Assembly: GCA_964036275.1 (NCBI GenBank)
Contig: CAXIWQ010000318.1
Location: 82,825 to 146,824 of the forward strand
Direction of reading: 5' to 3'
DNA from: Litoditis marina
Lineage: Eukaryota; Nematoda; Chromadorea; Rhabditida; Rhabditidae
DNA: 64,000 nt
In this document: positions 1 through 14,518 of the stretch, one piece after another
Layout: each line of letters begins with the position of its first letter
Numbering within the stretch: the first letter of the stretch is position 1
Notes under the pieces: model-generated
Database searches by the model: none
What the model was told of the DNA's origin: nothing
What the model saw: only the letters and a program-made list of their open reading frames with translations
Translations under genes and position numbers: made by a program

Positions 1-3000
1 CAACGCGGTTATCGACTCTTCGGCTTGCAGTTACAGAAAACAAACTCATACGGCAATCAAGTCTGTTGCTCCCAACTACAAAAACCTAATACGACTTTAT
101 ATTCTGTGGCGCACAGCCACAAAAGACAGATTAACGCGGTTATTGACTCTTTGCCTTGCAGCTACAGAAAAAAGTTTATACGGCTATCAAGTATGTTGCT
201 CCCAGCTAGAAAAACCCAATACAACTATCTTTTCTGTGGCACACAGCCACAAAATACGAACTAACGCGGTTATTGACTATTTGCCTTGCAGCTACAAAAA
301 AAAGTTTATACGGCTATCAAGTCTGTTGCTCCCAGCTACAAAAACCTAATACGACTTACTATTCTGTGGCGCACAGCCACAAAAGACAAATTAACGCGGT
401 TATTGACTCTTTACCGTGCAGCTACAGAAAACAGTTTATACGGCTATCGAGTATGTTGCTCCCAGCTACAAAAACCTGATACGACAATCTATTCTGTGGC
501 GCACAGCCACAAAATACGAATTAACGCGGTTATCGACTCTTTGGCTTGCAGTTACAGAGAAAAGTTCATACGGCTATCAAATCTGTTGCTCCCAGCTACA
601 AAAACCTAATACGACAATCTATTCTGTGGCGCACAGCCATAACATACGAAATAACGCGGTTATTGACTCTTTGGCTTGCAGTTACAGAGAAAAATTTATA
701 CGGCTATCAAGTCTGTTGCTCCCAGCTACAAAAACCTAATACGACTCCATATTCTGTGGCGCACAGCCACAAAAGACAAATTAACGCGGTTATTGACTCT
801 TTGCCGTAAAGCTACAAAATAAAAGTTTATACGGCTATCAAGTATGTTGCTCCCAGCTACAAAGACCTAACACGACTATATATTTAGTGGCGCACAGCCA
901 CAAAAAACGACTTAACGCGGTTATTGACTCTTTGCCTTGCAGCTACAGAAAAAAGTTCATACGGCTATCAAGTCTGTTGCTCCCAGATACAAAAACCTAA
1001 GACGACTATATATTCTGTGGCGCACAGCCACAAAAGACGAATTAACGCGTTATTGACTCTTTGCCTTGCAGCTACAGAGAACAGTTCATACGGCTATCAA
1101 GTCTGTTGCTCCCAGCTACAAAAACCTAATACGACTATATATTCTGTGGCGCACAGCCACAAAAAACGAATTAAGGCGGTTATTGACTCTTTGCCTCGCA
1201 GTTACAGATAACATTTCATACGGCTATCAAATCTGTTGCTCCCAGCTACAAAAACCTGATACGACAATCTATTCTGTGGCGCACAGCCACAAAGACGAAT
1301 TAACGCGGTTATTGACATTTTGACTTGCAGCTACAAAAAAAATCATACGGCTATCAAGTCTGTTGCTTCCAACTACAGAAACATAATACGACAATCTATT
1401 CTGTGGCGCACAGCCACAAAACACGAAATATCGCGGTTATCGACTTGTTGGCTTGCAGCTACAGAGAAAAGTTCATACGGCTATCAAGTCTGTTGCTCCC
1501 AGCTACAAAAACCTGATACGACAATCTATTCTGTGGCGCACAGCCACAAAAGACAAATTAACGCGGTTATTACCTCTTTGCCTTGCAGCTACAGAAAAAA
1601 GTTCATACGGCTATCAAATCTGTTGCTCCCAGCTACAAAAACCTAATACGACAATCTATTCTGTGGCGCACAGCCACAAAATACAAATTATCGCGGTTAT
1701 CGACTTGTTGGCTTGCAGCTACCGAGAAAAGTTCATACGGCTATCAAGTCTGTTGCTCCCAGCTACAAAAACCTAATACGACTATATATTCTGTGGCGCA
1801 CAGCCACAAAAGACGAATTAACGCGGTTATTGACTCTTTGCCTCGCAGTTACAGAGAACATTTCATACGGCTATCAAATCTGTTGCTCCCAGCTACAAAA
1901 ACCTAATACGACAATCTATTCTGTGGCGCACAGCCACAAAGACGAATTAACGCGGTTATTGACTCTTTGCCTTGCAGTTACAGAGAACATTTCATACGGC
2001 TATCAAATCTGTTGCTCCCAGCTACAAAAACCTAATACGACTTTATATTCTGTGGCGCACAGCCACAAAAGACAAATTAACGCGGTTAATTTGTCTTTGC
2101 CTTGCAGCTACAGAAAAAAAGTTTATACGGCTATCAAGTCTGTTGCTCCCAGCTACAAAAACCTAATACGACTTTATATTCTGTGGCGCACAGCCACAAA
2201 AGACAAATTAACGCGGTTATTGACTCTTTGGCGTGCAGCTACAGAAAAAAGTTTATATGGCTATCAAGTATGTTGTTCCCAGCTAGAAAAACCCAATACA
2301 ACTATCTATTCTGTGGCACACAGCCACAAAATACGATATAACGCGGTTATCGACTCTTTGCCTTGCAGCTACAGAAAAAAGTTTATACGGCTATCAAGTC
2401 TGTTGCTCATGGCTACAAAAACCTAATACGACTTTATATCCTGTGGCGCACAGCCACAAGAGACAAATTAACGTGGTTATTACCTCTTTGCCTTGCAGCT
2501 ACAGAAAAAAGTTCATACGGCTATCAAGTCTGTTGCTCCCAGCTACAAAAACCTGATACGACAATCTATTCTGTGGCGCACAGCCACAAAGACGAATTAA
2601 CGCGGTTATTGACATTTTGACTTGCAGCTACAAAAAAAAATCATACGGCTATCAAGTCTGTTGCTTCCAACTACAAAAACATAATACGACTTTATATTCT
2701 GTGGCGCACAGCCACAAAATACAAATTAACGCGGTTATTGACTCTTTGCCTTGCAGTTACAGAGAACATTTCATACGGCTATCAAATCTGTTGCTCCCAG
2801 CTACAAAAACCTAATACGACTTTATATTCTGTGGTGCACAGCCACAAAAGACAAATTAACGCGGTTATTACCTCTTTGCCTTGCAGCTACAGAAAAAAAG
2901 TTTATACGGCTATCAAGTCTGTTGCTCCCAGCTACAAAAACCTAATACGACTTTATATTCTGTGGCGCACAGCCACAAAAGACAAATTAACGCGGTTATT

Positions 3001-3806
3001 GACTGTTTGCCGTGCAGCTACAGAAAAAAGTTTATATGGCTATCAAGTATGTTGCTCCCAGCTAGAAAAACCCAATACAACTATCTATTCTGTGGCACAC
3101 AGCCACAAAATACGATACAACGCGGTTATCGACTCTTTGCCTTGCAGCTACAGAAAAAAGTTTATACGGCTATCAAGTCTGTTGCTCATGGCTACAAAAA
3201 CCTAATACGACTTTATATCATGTGGAGCACAGCCACAAAAGACAAATTAACGCGGTTATTACCTCTTTGCCTTGCAGCTACAGAAAAAAAGTTCATACGG
3301 CTATCAAGTCTGTTGCTCCCAGCTACAAAAACCTGATACGACAATCTATTCTGTGGCGCACAGCCACAAAAGACAAATTAACGCGGTTATTGACTCTTTG
3401 CCGTGCAGCTACAGAAAAAAGTTTATATGGCTATCAAGTATGTTGCTCCCAGCTAGAAAAACCCAATACAACTATCTATTCTGTGGCACACAGCCACAAA
3501 ATACGATATAACGCGGTTATCGACTCTTTGCCTTGCAGCTACAGAAAAAAGTTCATACGGCTATCAAGTCTGTTGCTCCCAGCTACAAAAACCTAATACG
3601 ACTTTATATTCTGTGGCGCACAGCCACAAAAGACAAATTAACGCGGTTATTGACTCTTTGCCGTGCAGCTACAGAAAAAAGTTTATATGGCTATCAAGTA
3701 TGTTGCTCCCAGCTAGAAAAACCCAATACAACTATCTATTCTGTGGCACACAGCCACAAAATACGATATAACGCGGTTATCGACTCTTTGCCTTGCAGCT
3801 ACAGAA
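1..3806 (+). repeat. Segmental duplication A, left copy
   Basis: This ~3.8-kb stretch recurs at 4,419-8,353. Over 1-1,963 the offset is a constant 4,418 and the stretches I compared are identical, including rare marks such as gccgtaaagc near 803, tatatttagtgg near 880 and the one-base-short acgcgttatt near 1,047. At 1,944-1,963 this copy lacks one 129-bp monomer that the right copy keeps, and from there the offset is 4,547. The one substitution I noticed is gtggtgcac near 2,834 against gtggcgcac. The match runs to the edge of the window, so the duplication may extend further left. Confidence 0.93.
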
Positions 3807-4418
3807 AAAAAGTTTATACGGCTATCAAGTCTGTTGCTCATGGCTACAAAAACCTAATACGACTTTATATCCTGTGGCGCACAGCCACAAAAGACAAATT
3901 AACGCTGTTATTACCTCTTTGCCTTGCAGCTACAGAAAAAAGTTCATACGGCTATCAAATCTGTTGCTCCCAGCTACAAAAACCTAATACGACAATCTAT
4001 TCTGTGGCGCACAGCCACAAAATACAAATTATCGCGGTTATCGACTTGTTGGCTTGCAGCTACCGAGAAAAGTTCATACGGCTATCAAGTCTGTTGCTCC
4101 CAGCTACAAAAACCTGATACGACAATCTATTTTGTGGCGCACATCCACCAAATACGAATTAACGCGGTTATTGACTCTTTGCCTTGCACCTACAAAAAAA
4201 AATCATACGGCTATCAAGTCTGTTGCTCCCAACTACAAAAACCTAATACGACTTTATATTCTGTGGCGCACAACAACAAAAGACATATTAACGCGGTTAT
4301 TGACTCTTTTCCTTGCAGCTACAGAAAAAAGTTTATACGGCTATCAAGTCTGTTGCTCCCAGCTACAAAAACTTAATACGATTATCTATTCTGTGGCGCA
4401 CAGCCACGAAATACGAAT
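3807..4418 (+). repeat. Mixed linker monomers between the copies of duplication A
   Basis: About five monomers of assorted type separate the two copies. They include a ctcatgg-type monomer, one with aattatcgcgg and acttgttggcttg shared with 1,690 and 39,390, one with the rare gcacatccacc near 4,139, one with gcacaacaac near 4,267, and one with acgattatc and ccacgaaatacg near 4,379 that otherwise recurs only near 61,165. No gene or foreign insert is present. Confidence 0.85.
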
Positions 4419-7400
4419 CAACGCGGTTATCGACTCTTCGGCTTGCAGTTACAGAAAACAAACTCATACGGCAATCAAGTCTGTTGCTCCCAACTACAAA
4501 AACCTAATACGACTTTATATTCTGTGGCGCACAGCCACAAAAGACAGATTAACGCGGTTATTGACTCTTTGCCTTGCAGCTACAGAAAAAAGTTTATACG
4601 GCTATCAAGTATGTTGCTCCCAGCTAGAAAAACCCAATACAACTATCTTTTCTGTGGCACACAGCCACAAAATACGAACTAACGCGGTTATTGACTATTT
4701 GCCTTGCAGCTACAAAAAAAAGTTTATACGGCTATCAAGTCTGTTGCTCCCAGCTACAAAAACCTAATACGACTTACTATTCTGTGGCGCACAGCCACAA
4801 AAGACAAATTAACGCGGTTATTGACTCTTTACCGTGCAGCTACAGAAAACAGTTTATACGGCTATCGAGTATGTTGCTCCCAGCTACAAAAACCTGATAC
4901 GACAATCTATTCTGTGGCGCACAGCCACAAAATACGAATTAACGCGGTTATCGACTCTTTGGCTTGCAGTTACAGAGAAAAGTTCATACGGCTATCAAAT
5001 CTGTTGCTCCCAGCTACAAAAACCTAATACGACAATCTATTCTGTGGCGCACAGCCATAACATACGAAATAACGCGGTTATTGACTCTTTGGCTTGCAGT
5101 TACAGAGAAAAATTTATACGGCTATCAAGTCTGTTGCTCCCAGCTACAAAAACCTAATACGACTCCATATTCTGTGGCGCACAGCCACAAAAGACAAATT
5201 AACGCGGTTATTGACTCTTTGCCGTAAAGCTACAAAATAAAAGTTTATACGGCTATCAAGTATGTTGCTCCCAGCTACAAAGACCTAACACGACTATATA
5301 TTTAGTGGCGCACAGCCACAAAAAACGACTTAACGCGGTTATTGACTCTTTGCCTTGCAGCTACAGAAAAAAGTTCATACGGCTATCAAGTCTGTTGCTC
5401 CCAGATACAAAAACCTAAGACGACTATATATTCTGTGGCGCACAGCCACAAAAGACGAATTAACGCGTTATTGACTCTTTGCCTTGCAGCTACAGAGAAC
5501 AGTTCATACGGCTATCAAGTCTGTTGCTCCCAGCTACAAAAACCTAATACGACTATATATTCTGTGGCGCACAGCCACAAAAAACGAATTAAGGCGGTTA
5601 TTGACTCTTTGCCTCGCAGTTACAGATAACATTTCATACGGCTATCAAATCTGTTGCTCCCAGCTACAAAAACCTGATACGACAATCTATTCTGTGGCGC
5701 ACAGCCACAAAGACGAATTAACGCGGTTATTGACATTTTGACTTGCAGCTACAAAAAAAATCATACGGCTATCAAGTCTGTTGCTTCCAACTACAGAAAC
5801 ATAATACGACAATCTATTCTGTGGCGCACAGCCACAAAACACGAAATATCGCGGTTATCGACTTGTTGGCTTGCAGCTACAGAGAAAAGTTCATACGGCT
5901 ATCAAGTCTGTTGCTCCCAGCTACAAAAACCTGATACGACAATCTATTCTGTGGCGCACAGCCACAAAAGACAAATTAACGCGGTTATTACCTCTTTGCC
6001 TTGCAGCTACAGAAAAAAGTTCATACGGCTATCAAATCTGTTGCTCCCAGCTACAAAAACCTAATACGACAATCTATTCTGTGGCGCACAGCCACAAAAT
6101 ACAAATTATCGCGGTTATCGACTTGTTGGCTTGCAGCTACCGAGAAAAGTTCATACGGCTATCAAGTCTGTTGCTCCCAGCTACAAAAACCTAATACGAC
6201 TATATATTCTGTGGCGCACAGCCACAAAAGACGAATTAACGCGGTTATTGACTCTTTGCCTCGCAGTTACAGAGAACATTTCATACGGCTATCAAATCTG
6301 TTGCTCCCAGCTACAAAAACCTAATACGACAATCTATTCTGTGGCGCACAGCCACAAAGACGAATTAACGCGGTTATTGACATTTTGACTTGCAGCCACA
6401 AAAACAAATCATACGGCTATCAAGTCTGTTGCTTCCAACTACAAAAACATAATACGACTTTATATTCTGTGGCGCACAGCCACAAAATACAAATTAACGC
6501 GGTTATTGACTCTTTGCCTTGCAGTTACAGAGAACATTTCATACGGCTATCAAATCTGTTGCTCCCAGCTACAAAAACCTAATACGACTTTATATTCTGT
6601 GGCGCACAGCCACAAAAGACAAATTAACGCGGTTAATTTGTCTTTGCCTTGCAGCTACAGAAAAAAAGTTTATACGGCTATCAAGTCTGTTGCTCCCAGC
6701 TACAAAAACCTAATACGACTTTATATTCTGTGGCGCACAGCCACAAAAGACAAATTAACGCGGTTATTGACTCTTTGGCGTGCAGCTACAGAAAAAAGTT
6801 TATATGGCTATCAAGTATGTTGTTCCCAGCTAGAAAAACCCAATACAACTATCTATTCTGTGGCACACAGCCACAAAATACGATATAACGCGGTTATCGA
6901 CTCTTTGCCTTGCAGCTACAGAAAAAAGTTTATACGGCTATCAAGTCTGTTGCTCATGGCTACAAAAACCTAATACGACTTTATATCCTGTGGCGCACAG
7001 CCACAAGAGACAAATTAACGTGGTTATTACCTCTTTGCCTTGCAGCTACAGAAAAAAGTTCATACGGCTATCAAGTCTGTTGCTCCCAGCTACAAAAACC
7101 TGATACGACAATCTATTCTGTGGCGCACAGCCACAAAGACGAATTAACGCGGTTATTGACATTTTGACTTGCAGCTACAAAAAAAAATCATACGGCTATC
7201 AAGTCTGTTGCTTCCAACTACAAAAACATAATACGACTTTATATTCTGTGGCGCACAGCCACAAAATACAAATTAACGCGGTTATTGACTCTTTGCCTTG
7301 CAGTTACAGAGAACATTTCATACGGCTATCAAATCTGTTGCTCCCAGCTACAAAAACCTAATACGACTTTATATTCTGTGGCGCACAGCCACAAAAGACA

Positions 7401-8353
7401 AATTAACGCGGTTATTACCTCTTTGCCTTGCAGCTACAGAAAAAAAGTTTATACGGCTATCAAGTCTGTTGCTCCCAGCTACAAAAACCTAATACGACTT
7501 TATATTCTGTGGCGCACAGCCACAAAAGACAAATTAACGCGGTTATTGACTGTTTGCCGTGCAGCTACAGAAAAAAGTTTATATGGCTATCAAGTATGTT
7601 GCTCCCAGCTAGAAAAACCCAATACAACTATCTATTCTGTGGCACACAGCCACAAAATACGATACAACGCGGTTATCGACTCTTTGCCTTGCAGCTACAG
7701 AAAAAAGTTTATACGGCTATCAAGTCTGTTGCTCATGGCTACAAAAACCTAATACGACTTTATATCATGTGGAGCACAGCCACAAAAGACAAATTAACGC
7801 GGTTATTACCTCTTTGCCTTGCAGCTACAGAAAAAAAGTTCATACGGCTATCAAGTCTGTTGCTCCCAGCTACAAAAACCTGATACGACAATCTATTCTG
7901 TGGCGCACAGCCACAAAAGACAAATTAACGCGGTTATTGACTCTTTGCCGTGCAGCTACAGAAAAAAGTTTATATGGCTATCAAGTATGTTGCTCCCAGC
8001 TAGAAAAACCCAATACAACTATCTATTCTGTGGCACACAGCCACAAAATACGATATAACGCGGTTATCGACTCTTTGCCTTGCAGCTACAGAAAAAAGTT
8101 CATACGGCTATCAAGTCTGTTGCTCCCAGCTACAAAAACCTAATACGACTTTATATTCTGTGGCGCACAGCCACAAAAGACAAATTAACGCGGTTATTGA
8201 CTCTTTGCCGTGCAGCTACAGAAAAAAGTTTATATGGCTATCAAGTATGTTGCTCCCAGCTAGAAAAACCCAATACAACTATCTATTCTGTGGCACACAG
8301 CCACAAAATACGATATAACGCGGTTATCGACTCTTTGCCTTGCAGCTACAGAA
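4419..8353 (+). repeat. Segmental duplication A, right copy
   Basis: This matches 1-3,806 almost base for base and carries one extra monomer (about 6,382-6,510, containing gacattttgacttg and ttccaactac). After about 8,353 the right copy continues with a second gccgtg/gtatg/gctag-type monomer where the left copy switches to the ctcatgg type. Its last 260 bp (8,080-8,354) are repeated again at 8,470-8,744, so this edge has also gained three monomers. Confidence 0.93.
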
Positions 8354-11300
8354 AAAAGTTTATATGGCTATCAAGTATGTTGCTCCCAGCTAGAAAAACC
8401 CAATACAACTATCTATTCTGTGGCACACAGCCACAAAATACGATATAACGCGGTTATCGACTCTTTGCCTTGCAGCTACAGAAAAAAGTTCATACGGCTA
8501 TCAAGTCTGTTGCTCCCAGCTACAAAAACCTAATACGACTTTATATTCTGTGGCGCACAGCCACAAAAGACAAATTAACGCGGTTATTGACTCTTTGCCG
8601 TGCAGCTACAGAAAAAAGTTTATATGGCTATCAAGTATGTTGCTCCCAGCTAGAAAAACCCAATACAACTATCTATTCTGTGGCACACAGCCACAAAATA
8701 CGATATAACGCGGTTATCGACTCTTTGCCTTGCAGCTACAGAAAAAAAGTTTATACGGCTATCAAGTCTGTTGCTCATGGCTACAAAAACCTAATACGAC
8801 TTTATATCCTGTGGCGCACAGCCACAAAAGACAAATTAACGCGGTTATTGACTCTTTGCCTTGCAGTTACAGAGAACATTTCATACGGCTATCAAATCTG
8901 TTGCTCCCAGCTACAAAAACCTAATACGACTTTATATTCTGTGGCGCACAGCCACAAAAGACAAATTAACGCGGTTATTACCTCTTTGCCTTGCAGCTAC
9001 AGAAAAAAAAGTTTATACGGCTATCAAGTCTGTTGCTCCCAGCTACAAAAACCTAATACGACTTTATATTCTGTGGCGCACAGCCACAAAAGACAAATTA
9101 ACGCGGTTATTGACTCTTTGCCGTGCAGCTACAGAAAAAAGTTTATATGGCTATCAAGTATGTTGCTCCCAGCTAGAAAAACCCAATACAACTATCTATT
9201 CTGTGGCACACAGCCACAAAATACGATACAACGCGGTTATCGACTCTTTGCCTTGCAGCTACAGAAAAAAGTTTATACGGCTATCAAGTCTGTTGCTCAT
9301 GGCTACAAAAACCTAATACGACTTTATATCCTGTGGAGCACAGCCACAAAAGACAAATTAACGCGGTTATTACCTCTTTGCCTTGCAGCTACAGAAAAAA
9401 GTTCATACGGCTATCAAGTCTGTTGCTCCCAGCTACAAAAACCTAATACGACTTTATATTCTGTGGCGCACAGCCACAAAAGACAAATTAACGCGGTTAT
9501 TGACTCTTTGCCGTGCAGCTACAGAAAAAAGTTTATATGGCTATCAAGTATGTTGTTCCCAGCTAGAAAAACCCAATACAACTATCTATTCTGTGGCACA
9601 CAGCCACAAAATACGATATAACGCGGTTATCGACTCTTTGCCTTGCAGCTACAGAAAAAAGTTTATACGGCTATCAAGTCTGTTGCTCATGGCTACAAAA
9701 ACCTAATACGACTTTATATCCTGTGGCGCACAGCCACAAAAGACAAATTAACGCGGTTATTACCTCTTTGCCTTGCAGCTACAGAAAAAAGTTCATACGG
9801 CTATCAAGTCTGTTGCTCCCAGCTACAAAAACCTGATACGACAATCTATTCTGTGGCGCACAGCCACAAAAGACAAATTAACGCGGTTATTACCTCTTTG
9901 CCTTGCAGCTACAGAAAAAAGTTCATACGGCTATCAAGTCTGTTGCTCCCAGCTACAAAAACATAATACGACTATATATTCTGTGGCGCACAGCCACAAA
10001 AGACGAATTAACGCGGTTATTGACTCTTTGCCTCGCAGTTACAGAGAACATTTCATACGGCTATCAAATCTGTTGCTCCCAGCTACAAAAACCTAATACG
10101 ACAATCTATTCTGTGGCGCACAGCCACAAAGACGAATTAACGCGGTTATTGACATTTTGACTTGCAGCCACAAAAACAAATCATACGGCTATCAAGTCTG
10201 TTGCTTCCAACTACAAAAACATAATACGACTTTATATTCTGTGGCGCACAGCCACAAAATACAAATTAACGCGGTTATTGACTCTTTGCCTTGCAGTTAC
10301 AGAGAACATTTCATACGGCTATCAAATCTGTTGCTCCCAGCTACAAAAACCTAATACGACTTTATATTCTGTGGCGCACAGCCACAAAAGACAAATTAAC
10401 GCGGTTATTACCTCTTTGCCTTGCAGCTACGGAAAAAAAGTTTATACGGCTATCAAGTCTGTTGCTCCCAGCTACAAAAAACCTAATACGACTTTATATT
10501 CTGTGGCGCACAGCCACAAAAGACAAATTAACGCGGTTATTGACTCTTTGCCGTGCAGCTACAGAAAAAAGTTTATATGGCTATCAAGTATGTTGTTCCC
10601 AGCTAGAAAAACCCAATACAACTATCTATTCTGTGGCACACAGCCACAAAATACGATATAACGCGGTTATCGACTCTTTGCCTTGCAGCTACAGAAAAAA
10701 GTTTATACGGCTATCAAGTCCGTTGCTCATGGCTACAAAAACCTAATACGACTTTATATCCTGTGGCGCACAGCCACAAAAGACAAATTAACGCGGTTAT
10801 TACCTCTTTGCCTTGCAGCTACAGAAAAAAGTTCATACGGCTATCAAGTCTGTTGCTCCCAGCTACAAAAACCTGATACGACAATCTATTCTGTGGCGCA
10901 CAGCCACAAAGACGAATTAACGCGGTTATTGACATTTTGACTTGCAGCTACAAAAAAAAATCATACGGCTATCAAGTCTGTTGCTTCCAACTACAAAAAC
11001 ATAATACGACTTTATATTCTGTGGCGCACAGCCACAAAATACAAATTAACGCGGTTATTGACTCTTTGCCTTGCAGTTACAGAGAACATTTCATACGGCT
11101 ATCAAATCTGTTGCTCCCAGCTACAAAAACCTAATACGACTTTATATTCTGTGGCGCACAGCCACAAAAGACAAATTAACGCGGTTATTACCTCTTTGCC
11201 TTGCAGCTACAGAAAAAAAGTTTATACGGCTATCAAGTCTGTTGCTCCCAGCTACAAAAACCTAATACGACTTTATATTCTGTGGCGCACAGCCACAAAA

Positions 11301-13283
11301 GACAAATTAACGCGGTTATTGACTCTTTGCCGTGCAGCTACAGAAAAAAGTTCATATGGCTATCAAGTATGTTGCTCCCAGCTAGAAAAACCCAATACAA
11401 CTATCTATTCTGTGGCACACAGCCACAAAATACGATACAACGCGGTTATCGACTCTTTGCCTTGCAGCTACAGAAAAAAGTTTATACGGCTATCAAGTCT
11501 GTTGCTCATGGCTACAAAAACCTAATACGACTTTATATCCTGTGGAGCACAGCCACAAAAGACAAATTAACGCGGTTATTACCTCTTTGCCTTGCAGCTA
11601 CAGAAAAAAGTTCATACGGCTATCAAGTCTGTTGCTCCCAGCTACAAAAACCTGATACGACAATCTATTCTGTGGCGCACAGCCACAAAAGACAAATTAA
11701 CGCGGTTATTGACTCTTTGCCGTGCAGCTACAGAAAAAAGTTTATATGGCTATCAAGTATGTTGCTCCCAGCTAGAAAAACCCAATACAACTATCTATTC
11801 TGTGGCACACAGCCACAAAATACGATATAACGCGGTTATCGACTCTTTGCCTTGCAGCTACAGAAAAAAGTTCATACGGCTATCAAGTCTGTTGCTCCCA
11901 GCTACAAAAACCTAATACGACTTTATATTCTGTGGCGCACAGCCACAAAAGACAAATTAACGCGGTTATTACCTCTTTGCCTTGCAGCTACAGAAAAAAA
12001 GTTTATACGGCTATCAAGTCTGTTGCTCCCAGCTACAAAAACCTAATACGACTTTATATTATGTGGCGCACAGCCACAAAAGACAAATTAACGCGGTTAT
12101 TGACTCTTTGCCGTGCAGCTACAGAAAAAAGTTTATATGGCTATCAAGTATGTTGTTCCCAGCTAGAAAAACCCAATACAACTATCTATTCTGTGGCACA
12201 CAGCCACAAAATACGATATAACGCGGTTATCGACTCTTTGCCTTGCAGCTACAGAAAATAGTTTATACGGCTATCAAGTCTGTTGCTCATGGCTACAAAA
12301 ACCTAATACGACTTTATATCCTGTGGCGCACAGCCACAAAAGACAAATTAACGCGGTTATTACCTCTTTGCCTTGCAGCTACAGAAAAAAGTTCATACGG
12401 CTATCAAGTCTGTTGCTCCCAGCTACAAAAACCTGATACGACAATCTATTCTGTGGCGCACAGCCACAAAGACGAATTAACGCGGTTATTGACATTTTGA
12501 CTTGCAGCTACAGAAAAAAAAATCATACGGCTATCAAGTCTGTTGCTTCCAACTACAAAAACATAATACGACTTTATATTCTGTGGCGCACAGCCACAAA
12601 ATACAAATTAACGCGGTTATTGACTCTTTGCCTTGCAGTTACAGAGAACATTTCATACGGCTATCAAATCTGTTGCTCCCAGCTACAAAAACCTAATACG
12701 ACTTTATATTCTGTGGCGCACAGCCACAAAAGACAAATTAACGCGGTTATTACCTCTTTACCTTGCAGCCACAGAAAAAAAGTTTATACGGCTATCAAGT
12801 CTGTTGCTCCCAGCTACAAAAACCTAATACGACTTTATATTCTGTGGCGCACAGCCACAAAAGACAAATTAACGCGGTTATTGACTCTTTGCCGTGCAGC
12901 TACAGAAAAAAGTTTATATGGCTATCAAGTATGTTGCTCCCAGCTAGAAAAACCCAATACAACTATCTATTCTGTGGCACACAGCCACAAAATACGATAT
13001 AACGCGGTTATCGACTCTTTGCCTTGCAGCTACAGAAAAAAGTTTATACGGCTATCAAGTCTGTTGCTCATGGCTACAAAAACCTAATACGACTTTATAT
13101 CCTGTGGCGCACAGCCACAAAAGACAAATTAACGCGGTTATTACCTCTTTGCCTTGCAGCTACAGAAAAAAGTTCATACGGCTATCAAGTCTGTTGCTCC
13201 CAGCTACAAAAACCTGATACGACAATCTATTCTGTGGCGCACAGCCACAAAAGACAAATTAACGCGGTTATTACCTCTTTGCC

Positions 13284-14518
13284 TTGCAGCTACAGAAAAA
13301 AGTTCATACGGCTATCAAGTCTGTTGCTCCCAGCTACAAAAACCTAATACGACTTTATATTCTGTGGCGCACAGCCACAAAAGACAAATTAACGCGGTTA
13401 TTGACTCTTTGCCGTGCAGCTACAGGAAAAAGGTTATACGGCTATCAAGTATGTTGCTCCCAGCTACAAAAACCTGATACGACTATCTATTCTGTGGCGC
13501 ACAGCCACAAAATACGAATTAACGCGGTTATCGACTCTTTGCCTTGCAGCTACCGAGAACAGTTCATACGGCTATCAAATCTGTTGCTCCCAGCTAGAAA
13601 AACCCAATACAACTATCTATTCTGTGGCACACAGCCACAAAATACGATATAACGCGGTTATCGACTCTTTGCCTTGCAGCTACAGAAAAAAGTTCATACG
13701 GCTATCAAGTCTGTTGCTCCCAGCTACAAAAACCTAATACGACTTTATATTCTGTGGCGCACAGCCACAAAAGACAAATTAACGCGGTTATTACCTCTTT
13801 GCCTTGCAGCTACAGAAAAAAAGTTTATACGGCTATCAAGTCTGTTGCTCCCAGCTACAAAAACCTAATACGACTTTATATTCTGTGGCGCACAGCCACA
13901 AAAGACAAATTAACGCGGTTATTGACTCTTTGCCGTGCAGCTACAGAAAAAAGTTTATATGGCTATCAAGTATGTTGTTCCCAGCTAGAAAAACCCAATA
14001 CAACTATCTATTCTGTGGCACACAGCCACAAAATACGATATAACGCGGTTATCGACTCTTTGCCTTGCAGCTACAGAAAAAAGTTTATACGGCTATCAAG
14101 TCTGTTGCTCCCAGCTACAAAAACCTAATACGACTTTATATTCTGTGGCGCACAGCCACAAAAGACAAATTAACGCGGTTATTGACTCTTTGCCGTGCAG
14201 CTACAGGAAAAAGGTTATACGGCTATCAAGTATGTTGCTCCCAGCTACAAAAACCTGATACGACTATCTATTCTGTGGCGCACAGCCACAAAATACGAAT
14301 TAACGCGGTTATCGACTCTTTGCCTTGCAGCTACAGAGAACAGTTCATACGGCTATCAAATCTGTTGCTCCCAGCTAGAAAAACCCAATACAACTATCTA
14401 TTCTGTGGCACACAGCCACAAAATACGATATAACGCGGTTATCGACTCTTTGCCTTGCAGCTACAGAAAAAAGTTCATATGGCTATCAAGTCTGTTGCTC
14501 CCAGCTACAAAAACCTAA
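13284..14518 (+). repeat. Tandem block pair at 781-bp offset
   Basis: About 13,284-13,737 recurs at 14,065-14,518, offset 781 (six monomers). Both copies include the ggaaaaaggtt type followed by a monomer that joins gagaacagttc and aaatctg directly to gctagaaaaaccc, an order not seen in the basic HOR. One edge difference is caccgagaac near 13,552 against cacagagaac near 14,333, and another is ttcatatgg near 14,477. Confidence 0.82.
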
